A stretch of 64,000 nucleotides of DNA. Source: Lepidonotus clava. Taxonomy: Eukaryota > Annelida > Polychaeta > Phyllodocida > Polynoidae. Within the stretch, counting starts at the first letter, position 1, and each line of letters opens with the position of its first letter. The stretch is from the NCBI GenBank assembly GCA_936440205.1, contig OW387148.1:25041961-25105960 (forward strand). Direction: 5' to 3'. Under the pieces are notes generated by a model. The model did no database searches, was not told the DNA's origin, and was given only the letters and a program-made list of their open reading frames with translations. Shown one piece after another: positions 56,690 to 64,000 of this stretch. The translations under genes and the position numbers were made by a program.

Positions 56690-58639
56690 GGTGTATCAAA
56701 ATCCCGGTAGCGGGAAATAAAGTTTCAAATGTCCGAACGCTACCAAAGCTCTGATTCAGAACGCCCACGAGCACGGGGATCTCACTCACCAAACACCAGA
56801 AGCGGGTCATGTTTGTTGCTATTGACTTGGGTAGCAAGACTCTGCTTGAAGAGCGTTTACCTACTGACCTGCCCCTGAACTGATTGCTGAATATGATACA
56901 ATGTGTATTATACCCTTTAAGCATTGAAAAATAGTGTTTTTTCCATGATACCCATAGGCTATTCTTGGGACATCAGTTTTATAAGTTTTGACCAATAATT
57001 TTGATACAATAGAAACTAGAACCTACACTTCCCTCCACAGTAAGGTTTTTGTACTGTCTATTCCAGGGTACAGAGGAAGCTACTTCATGAAGGCATCGGC
57101 ATTTAAAAAATAAAAGTGAAAAATTAACTATATTTTTATTATAATCTTCACTTGACAAAAAAGAACTATGCCTACCATACATTAGAAAAATATTATTTGA
57201 TATAAGATTATGATACATCATGGAGGGTGTTGACCCTCCATGGATATATTGAACAATAAATATTAACAACAAAATCATCGATGTTTTACTGACAGGCCAT
57301 TGATATCCATTTTCTATCCTTAATTTAGTTTATGTATTTTATGTTGCTTATGCTCTGGCATTGAATGGATAAGGCATCATCCGTCACATTTCAGAGCTTA
57401 TATCCAGTATACCCATCTTTTGATAAAATGCCATTCACACAACATGTCACGACTATAATCGATAACATGTCACGAACATGATATCAATTTAGAAAATATT
57501 ACATATTGATTTTTTTTCATGTAACGTTTTGACTGGGTAAAAACAAAATGCTTATTTTAACCGGAACAACACCCTTTCTTGTCCTAATTAAGAATTCACT
57601 TATTGCACAGCCCTGTTCATTATTTAAGAATAATCATGAGATATCATTACAAATCTCTATCTTATTCCATTATAAAGCTTAAAAGATAACGTTTATCAAT
57701 CTTATGAAAATATTGACCAGGCCCATATGCTACAAGAGGTTATCGTGTCTTGTATGTATTTACATGGATAATTTGTGTTCTTAGCGTTTCTTATACAATA
57801 TAATATTTGAAAAATATTTGTTAATATTTTGTCCTTTGTTTTACGCTTTAACTGTAATATTATATTTTAATTTTCTAATCATTACTTCTTGTCAGGTTGC
57901 CAGAAGAAGTTTTTTTTTTCTGAAAGTACATGAATAAAAGTATTAGATACATTTTCACATTCAAATAATTTATACTTTTTCAATGTCAATCTGGAGGTGA
58001 ACAATATCTTTTTATTATTATAGCATCGCGCAGAAGATGTTATTGCATCCTGCAGGTATAAAGCTACAATACATACATCTTTATTTGTGGTTTCCTTATA
58101 AAAAAATAAACTTTCATATATAATTTCAAAGTGTTTTTCTGTTTTAAAGATATCCTTCAATATAAAAAAAAATGTCAGAGATAGATAAGGGGACGAAAAA
58201 CTTATGTATGCACCAATGAGCAACTGGTATCTATTGTTTGAAAAAATGAATCTGGGAAAATTCATAATTATTATCTATAAAACAAATTTCGTGTTGTTAT
58301 TTTCAGAAATTAAAAAAAAATTAACAATGACTACACAATGTAATTTATCAAGATTTTAGTGGCGATTTACGTTTGTTCATTAAATGCATTTTTTTTTATT
58401 AATATTAATAAGATAGAGTCTAATGCGAACACGTTCAGTTTGATCCATTATGAAATTCCTATATACCTTATTCTTTTCAAATTTACCTCAGAACTATTAG
58501 TGATAAAACTACTTCTTTAATCCGCAATAAAGCACCTACACGCGCAATACAACAACTCTGTGGGAATGGTTTTAAATGTATTCTGAAGAGAGCTGTTAAA
58601 TAAGCATTTCCCTGCACATTCCTGGACAATAGATCTAAG
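56690..58639. other. No gene seen
   Basis: Very AT-rich, short frames only. Confidence 0.5.
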
Positions 58640-58677
58640 CCCCCCCCCCCCCCCCCCCCAAAAAAAAAAAAAAAAAA
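58640..58677 (+). repeat. C20 run directly followed by A18 run
   Basis: Twenty C then eighteen A at the left tip of the Harbinger-like copy 2. Likely length-variable and assembly-prone. Confidence 0.9.
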
Positions 58678-58994
58678 TTGTTGTGTTCAGGTATCCCTTC
58701 CTACCCTATTTTTTTTTTCAAAATCCAAAAGAAGTGATCTTAAATAGCATGGAAAACCATAAAACAGCACATAATGCTCAAGGCATGTATTTTGAATGCT
58801 AAAAATGCTTTTAGATTATATGGGGATTTTTTTTTTAATTTCCAACACTGCCCACGTCTCTTTGGCAAGTAAAAAATAAAAAAAATAAAAAAAAAATAAA
58901 AAAAAAGAATAGCAAAAAAAAAAAAAAAGAATTCGACCTACCTACCCTATTTTTTTTAATGTTACCTGAACACAACTATATGTTTTTTGCCTAA
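58660..58994. mobile_element. PIF/Harbinger-like MITE, copy 2
   Basis: TTGTTGTGTTCAGGTATCCC on the left and GTTACCTGAACACAACTATA on the right, ending GCC then TAA at 58992-58994. Its left tip has been replaced by an A18 run that abuts a C20 run (58640-58659). Confidence 0.75.
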
Positions 58995-59159
58995 TTAACT
59001 GTTGTATTCGCGCTGCCATATTAGATTGGCAATACACATAATATTTTTTTAAAATGATGTAAAATAATTTCATATTTATAATTATGATTTTACCAACGTT
59101 TGTGCCTTTGCTGTGGGCAGGGACCTTGATATTACACTAGACTAGTCACTACAACAAGG

Positions 59160-59258
59160 GGGCACCACCATCAGCAGTTCTTCCACGCTCCCGCTTGGTG
59201 GCGCTATCGTCGTGACGCTGATTGGCTGCGCAAAGCCGAAATGAAGTTGTAAAGTACA
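59160..59258 (+). promoter_or_regulatory. MED12: MED12 proximal promoter and 5' leader
   Basis: GC-rich block in an AT-rich region, with no TATA box seen. An inverted CCAAT box (ATTGG) lies at 59221-59225, next to TGACGCTG. A minimal upstream ORF (ATG AAG TTG TAA, 59241-59252) ends 6 nt before the MED12 ATG. The TSS is not visible, so whether the uORF is in the mRNA is open. Confidence 0.5.
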
Positions 59259-59357
59259 ATGGCTGCTTTTCCAAGCCAGGAACACAGGCCCCTTAAAAAG
59301 CCCCGTTTGGGGAATGTGGGGCCTGATGTCTACCCACAAGACCCCAAACAACGTGAA
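59259..59357 (+). CDS. MED12: MED12 exon 1
   Basis: 99 nt, 33 codons, [18 protein letters not shown] to QRE. Donor GAA|GTAAGT. Confidence 0.96.
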
Positions 59358-62300
59358 GTAAGTGAATTGCATAAATTTGTCGCCATAAATTTGTGAAACT
59401 CGTTGGCAATTGCATCAAAACATGAACCTCTTATGAGCGATAATGGGCGAATATTATGATTTGCGTGAAGCCCTATCAAATAATGGATTTTACTTACAAG
59501 TGTAAAATAGTTTTTATTTGATGCGGAGAATTAAAAGGATGAAACATGCTGTAGAATATGTACTCGAAAAGAACTAGTTATACTTATAGCCACTTTTTTA
59601 CACGCTTTTTGTAACTAGTTCATCCCAATAATCATAGCAAAATGAGAGGTAAGGTAGTCTACTGTAGTACTGAGTACTGTCCGGCTCCGGCATCACCTAG
59701 CCCTAGGCCTAGACTGGAGAAGAGGTTAGATTTATTGAGATCATTGAGGCAATTTATATGTTTAATAGACAACACTGCAGAGTGGTTTCTTTTGGGTTTC
59801 ACTTCCAATGTTCGCCAACCAATGAACCTTAAATTAGTAGGATGGACAGGACACCTACTGACCTAGGAAGGTGGTGAGGACTTAGTTATGGTATGAGAAA
59901 GATCTAGATCTAGGCCCTCCTGTAGATCTTAGTTTTAAACGCTAGACTAAATTTATTTAGGCAACAGGTGCGGATCCAGAAATTTGTAGAGGGGGGGGGG
60001 GGGGCAAAAACATGAATGTACGGGGGAGGGGGCCACCCATTAAACATGATTTAACAGGGCAGGGGGGGGGGGGGGGCAAGGCCCGTCTAGGAGAACTCGG
60101 TCCTCTGGAGAACTCGGTCCAACAGTCTTTCTAATGGGAAGCAAACTAAATATAATTATATCCCTCTCATCTAATAGATCTAGATCTCCAGCCACACATG
60201 TTTAATATAGATTGGGGTGCCGATGTTGGCCAATCATGTGTGGGTATGCTTAAGGTTCCTCAAGTAAAACTAAACCATGAGAGGTCCTGCCCCCTTGTGA
60301 TCCTCAGTGGCAGTGGATGAAGTATATGGAGGTCCAGTCCCTGGTGTTGAATTCATTCCCAATATCAGTGCCTCAGAGGGCTTAGACTCTATTTTGATCT
60401 TGTAGAGGTCACTAAGCCGAACCATCCACGCCACAGCTAACACAATAGCGTCAAAAAGTGGTACATAGGTCCAGGGGAAAAAATCACCAAAAATGATGTT
60501 TGGCAACAGATCTGTCCTAATTCTCTGGGATCATCTAAGTCAGGCTAGGAAAATTCCTCCAAATTTCTGGTTGTCAGAGGACGACCAATATTGAAGATCT
60601 GGTCGTCCTCATTCATCCATAGGTCATCCAGATTACTGGGACACATTCAAAGTTTCAAAACAAATAACAAAATCGACCATATAAGAATTTTCAGAGTTAA
60701 CATTTTTAGGATTTTTTCAAAATATCTGGTCGTCAGGAGGACTACCAAAAATCAATTTCTGGGCGTCCACACCAATTTTCTGGTCGTCGAGGACACGCGG
60801 ACACGCATATTTTCCTAGCCTGAATCTTCAATACCTTTGGCATTGGTACTTCCTGGAGATATGAATCATACATTTAGGTCTAGAACCAACGGTCTCGCTG
60901 GTAGGTTCAGTATACACCCTTTCCAGGTACTAGCAGTTGAAATTTTTGGCATGGCAATTTCAGGACACTTGTGCTTGGAGAGTGTGAACTTATAGCATTG
61001 TGTCTTATGGGGTTTTTCGAATCTAGGTCGCCCCAAACATCTGCTTGGATTTTGAATCTTTCCAAATTAGGGGAAGAACAACTTTACTGAGCCACTGGGT
61101 ACCAGCCATAGGTTATTGGTGTACACGCGGGACACCAGCGGCCAAGAAAGTTCCCGGCATGCTACACTGATAATCTACTGCTGGTACCCAGTGGCCCAGA
61201 AAAGTAGTTCTCCTCCTAATTGAGAAATGGGCGGATACATTAAGCCTAGGGAAAAAGAATGTTTAGGTAATCCAACCTACCCTGAATTTTTGGCCCTACC
61301 CTACCTTTTTTTTCAGGATTTTTTTTTTTTCAAAAATCTTTAAAATCCAATAAAAACAACTAAATGAACATGGAAAAGCATATAAATGCTCGGGACATAT
61401 ATATCAGATGCTAGAAAGTGTTTTAAGGACTGTTTTTGGAGTAATTTTTCTATTATCAAAGTTGCCCTGTTCCAAATGTCTAATCAGAAAAAAAAAAGGG
61501 GGGGGGGAATAAATCGACCTGCCTACCCATTTTTTCGACCTACGTTACGTGAACACAGCTATTTTTTTTATTTTTTTTTATTTTTTTTTACAAAGCACAC
61601 AACGAGAGGCCTAATTGATTAGCGCTCGGCCTATGGTATTTTCTTTTAAACATCCGAAATACATGCAAATACTTTACAAAGAAGGTAGGGAGTTAGTTTA
61701 ACGTTTACGTGCAAAACTGATGGTTCACGTACGTATGTTTTTCAGGATGAGCTGACGTTGGTTGCTGTGAAGAATGGCTTCACCTACAGGTGTGCCATCG
61801 ACGATGAGGTAAGTTATTCAATATCACTTAATGTATTTGATTTTGCCTAATTAATAGCTGCATATCTATATATATAGTTCACCTTTTTTCTTTTTTCATG
61901 TTTGTAATGAACTGAAAAACAGAGGTAACTCTGATGTTGATTACTAAATAAAAGTTTATGCACACAAAAAAAATATCTAGGAATTCCTGTTTAAAAACTT
62001 AATTAAAGCTGAGTGCTGACTATCATAACTAGGGTATACCAAATGATAAGAATTAGACAACGAACTTGAAGATTTAAGGAAATGCCCTATCAGTGAATCA
62101 CGTTTTCGCAATTATGATGCTGAACATGTAGTATAAGCAGAGAATAGTCGACTCGAGTAAGTTGGTATAATGTAAATTTGTGTAAGACTTTACCCTGCCC
62201 GAGTGGGCGACTTTATCAGACAATGCATCAGTTGTACCTCTTATATCTTGCAGTTTGGTACCGCTCGCAAGGAGATGCTGGATCTGTCCGAGGAAAAGGT

Positions 62301-63537
62301 TAGTTCTGGTCCCTGTACATTCCTTTCCGTGATAATGTAGTCTCGCTGTCTGTAAATACCGATAGCAGGAGACAGGGATATAGCCTGTATTTATCCGATA
62401 ATTATGCCTTTAAATAAACCTATATATGCAGGACGAGGCGATATGGTTTGAATTACACCTTTACATCGGGTTTTAGTGTACATCAGGTTTTAACTTGCTG
62501 CTAAGAAAGGCTGTCTATATAAAGTACAATTTATCTCAGATCTTTCCTCATCTTACAGTTTTTGTAATAGCGAGGTTTTGCAAGATATTTCATCAATTTC
62601 CAATTTCAAGTAGCTCTTGTTAATAGATGTATGTCTTTGTGATATTTCAGCTGGTACAATGCTATAAACAAATACTCTCCAAGAAAACAGAAGCAAACAC
62701 ATTCCAAGACACGGGATCAGCAAAGAAAAAACAACAACTTAATACCAAGGATCATTTCTGGCATGTAAGTACATTATTCAAAACATCATACTGCACACCC
62801 ACAGCCGGTCAACTATTCGTGATCGTCATATTGTTCTATTTCTCTGTTCTATTTACTGTGTTCTCTTTCCACTTTTAGACTTCTTAAAGTGGTTACAGCA
62901 GAGAATTTAATTAATCATTTAATTAATCATTTAATTTCTCACATGATATAAACCTTCCATAGTGATTCTTTGTCACTAAAGATATACCTCATTTTTAACA
63001 ACTTGATTGCTTAGTTTCCACCTACTTCTTTGGCATTTCTAGGTCACACAACGGACCAAAAATGCGCTTGAAAATTGGTTCCGTGACCTTGCCGGCAGCA
63101 AAGTGCTTACATCGCTTTCCAAAAAGGTGAGTTATGATTAAATTACTAACAGATACACACGTTTTTTTTGTCAATACTACCAAAGTAAAGTTAATTAGAA
63201 TTTTGATCTTTTTAAGGAATACAACAAAGAATGTATGTATGTTGTTCAAATTCTTGCACAAATGAGGAAACGTATCAAGTACGAAATGTAAGGTACAGAA
63301 TGACAAAAACAAACACGCACTTAAAAAAAGTGGGATTAACCTAAGCTGACTTTCGCGTTTTTTGCCATTCTGAATAGGTGCCCAACTTCAACAAGAAGGA
63401 GGAGATTTTCTCTCACCTCATCGACTACCAGGTGCCCATGCTGCGGGCCGCCTGGTTCATTAAGATGTCCTCCGCCTACCAGGTGGCCATCTCAGAGGCA
63501 CGTAACCGTAACCGCCAGAAACTGGACCCCTCCATGG
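59259..63537 (+). CDS. MED12: Mediator complex subunit 12, 5' six exons (gene continues past the right edge)
   Basis: MED12 is the Mediator kinase-module subunit that activates CDK8/cyclin C in the nucleus. Exons: 59259-59357, 61746-61808, 62254-62298, 62651-62764, 63043-63126, 63378-63537, all with GT-AG junctions, giving 188 codons plus one base. The protein starts [18 protein letters not shown] and continues [16 protein letters not shown], close to vertebrate MED12. Exon 1 is 99 nt, the same exon 1/2 boundary as in human. Leu36 and Gly44, in the segment that activates CDK8, are conserved with human numbering; human Gln43 is Asn here. Later exons give [20 protein letters not shown] and [20 protein letters not shown], the conserved MED12 N-terminal domain. 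The donor ATGG|GTAAGT at 63537 leads into an intron that runs off the window. Confidence 0.97.
59966..60085 (+). mobile_element. Fragment of GGATCCAG hAT-like family with two long G tracts
   Basis: GGTGCGGATCCAGAAATTTG, then G14 (59991-60004), more G-rich sequence, and G15 (60062-60076). In MED12 intron 1. The G runs could form quadruplexes. Confidence 0.5.
60541..60822. mobile_element. hAT-like MITE in MED12 intron 1
   Basis: Perfect 14-bp terminal inverted repeat CAGGCTAGGAAAAT around 282 bp. Interior has five TCTGGTCGTC-type repeats in direct orientation. Flanks suggest but do not prove an 8-bp target copy. Confidence 0.75.
61066..61220. mobile_element. Foldback MITE in MED12 intron 1
   Basis: About 155 bp, nearly all inverted repeat. 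Arms of about 50 bp share GCCACTGGGTACCAGC exactly and continue outward with AATTAGG and AGAAC.ACTTT. A single-stranded copy would form a long hairpin. Confidence 0.8.
61244..61614. mobile_element. PIF/Harbinger-like MITE, copy 3, in MED12 intron 1
   Basis: Same core (TACCCTGAATTTTTGGCCCTACCC; CGACCTACGTTACGTGAACACAGC), ends GGCCTAA at 61608-61614, with an expanded T-rich tract inside. More diverged than copy 1. Confidence 0.65.
61746..61808 (+). CDS. MED12: MED12 exon 2 (CDK8-activating segment)
   Basis: 63 nt: [21 protein letters not shown]. Holds the residues matching human Leu36, Gln43 (Asn here) and Gly44. Acceptor TTTTTCAG, donor GAG|GTAAGT. Confidence 0.95.
62254..62298 (+). CDS. MED12: MED12 exon 3
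   Basis: 45 nt: [15 protein letters not shown]. Acceptor CTTGCAG, donor AAG|GTTAGT. Diverged from human here but in frame. Confidence 0.9.
62651..62764 (+). CDS. MED12: MED12 exon 4
   Basis: 114 nt: [35 protein letters not shown], matching human [20 protein letters not shown] KDNFW. Acceptor TTTCAG, donor CAT|GTAAGT. Confidence 0.93.
63043..63126 (+). CDS. MED12: MED12 exon 5
   Basis: 84 nt: [18 protein letters not shown], compared with human TWFTDLAGTKPLTQLAKK. Acceptor TTTCTAG, donor AAG|GTGAGT. Confidence 0.95.
63378..63537 (+). CDS. MED12: MED12 exon 6
   Basis: 160 nt: [20 protein letters not shown] and on through [20 protein letters not shown], compared with human [20 protein letters not shown]. 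Ends ATGG|GTAAGT in phase 1. Confidence 0.95.
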
Positions 63538-63687
63538 GTAAGTGATGGGCCGCTCAGTAATAGTTGTGTTCTCTTTTATCATCAGGAAATGCTGGTAGAT
63601 TTTGTAAATATTTGCAGTTCGCTACTTTAACAATTCTTAAGATCAATTGAAGTTTCTACATAATTGTATGGCAATGTGAGCTTAATG

Positions 63688-63747
63688 TGTAAATCAGTCT
63701 GGACAGAACCCAGAATGGTTGGCCGGGCGTTAAACTACCCCAACAAT
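63688..63747 (+). repeat. SINE-like repeat tail fragment in MED12 intron 6
   Basis: Only the last ~60 nt of the family is present: CAGTCTGGACAGAACCCAGA, then GTTAAACTACCCCAACAA. Confidence 0.7.
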
Positions 63748-63749
63748 AC

Positions 63750-64000
63750 AGGGGTGGACAGAACCACGGACCCGGGGGCCCGAGGCCCTTAAAAACAGGT
63801 CGGACACCTAGATTTTCTGGCCACGGGGCCCGACTGGCCCCTAGAAAATCTTGGATAACAATGACAGATGTCTATATATTTTTACAATAAAACATAATGT
63901 TTTCAAAGACAATCTGATTATATATATGTGAGGCCCCCTACATTTTGGTGAGGGCCCCTAGATTTGGAAAGCTGGGGGCCCGACTGGCCCCTGGATTTTT
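63750..64000. repeat. GGGCCCGACTGGCCCC repeat at the right edge
   Basis: GGGGCCCGACTGGCCCCT occurs at about 63825 and again near 63980 with CTAGATTTTCTGG-type sequence around both; the first forms a hairpin (AGATTTTCT / AGAAAATCT). Probably a repeat that continues past the window. In MED12 intron 6. Confidence 0.55.

Noticed and set aside
1-64000. CRISPR arrays, bacterial operons, LTR or virus-like elements
   Set aside because: None seen. Tandem repeats here have no spacer structure, and no gag, protease, integrase, capsid or envelope signatures were noticed.

Overview
This is nuclear DNA of an animal: AT-rich, intron-rich and full of small transposons. The repeat mix, the many copies of the palindrome TAGGCCTA and the intron-rich genes suggest a marine invertebrate, most likely a non-vertebrate deuterostome (hemichordate, echinoderm or amphioxus-like). 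The sequence alone does not fix the phylum, and a mollusc is not excluded.

Three genes can be read exon by exon. (1) A complete classical calpain, here gene A, lies on the minus strand: 19 coding exons between 35631 and 17560, 733 residues, with the Cys/His/Asn triad, C2-like domain and a C-terminal penta-EF-hand (PEF) domain. (2) A shorter minus-strand gene, gene B, lies just downstream: 8 exons between 11492 and 5744, 232 residues. It holds only a calpain-type PEF domain behind a short Cys-rich N-terminus. Its exon phases and several exon lengths match the PEF half of gene A, so it looks like a partial tandem duplicate resembling a calpain small subunit. (3) The first six exons of MED12 lie on the plus strand from 59259, and the gene runs off the right edge.

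Layout: 1-5100 is a cluster of one SINE-like repeat family, one copy of which was split by a 5'-truncated LINE (2337-4954). 5500-11580 is gene B. 12765-13330 is a 548-bp Mutator-like MITE with a perfect 9-bp target duplication. 16090-35640 is gene A and its 3' UTR, with transposons and unusual tandem duplications of splice junctions in its introns. 35640-59100 is a long stretch without a firm gene. It holds a LINE tail, a TA-flanked TIR element containing tRNA-like sequences, a Harbinger-like MITE, a candidate far-upstream first exon with a kappa-B/CRE cluster (53.5-54.25 kb), and a Kolobok/T2-type element (54756-56685) that is an inverted, apparently identical copy of one in gene A intron 2. 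59150-64000 is the MED12 promoter and 5' exons with four more small elements.

Genes A and B would supply a calcium-dependent cytosolic protease and a possible regulatory PEF partner; PEF domains of this type pair through their fifth EF-hand. MED12 belongs to the Mediator kinase module and has no evident functional link to them. The points most worth a second look are the linked small-subunit-like gene B, the repeated duplication of exon-intron junctions in gene A, the matched pair of Kolobok copies, and a MITE whose tip forms part of a gene B splice donor.
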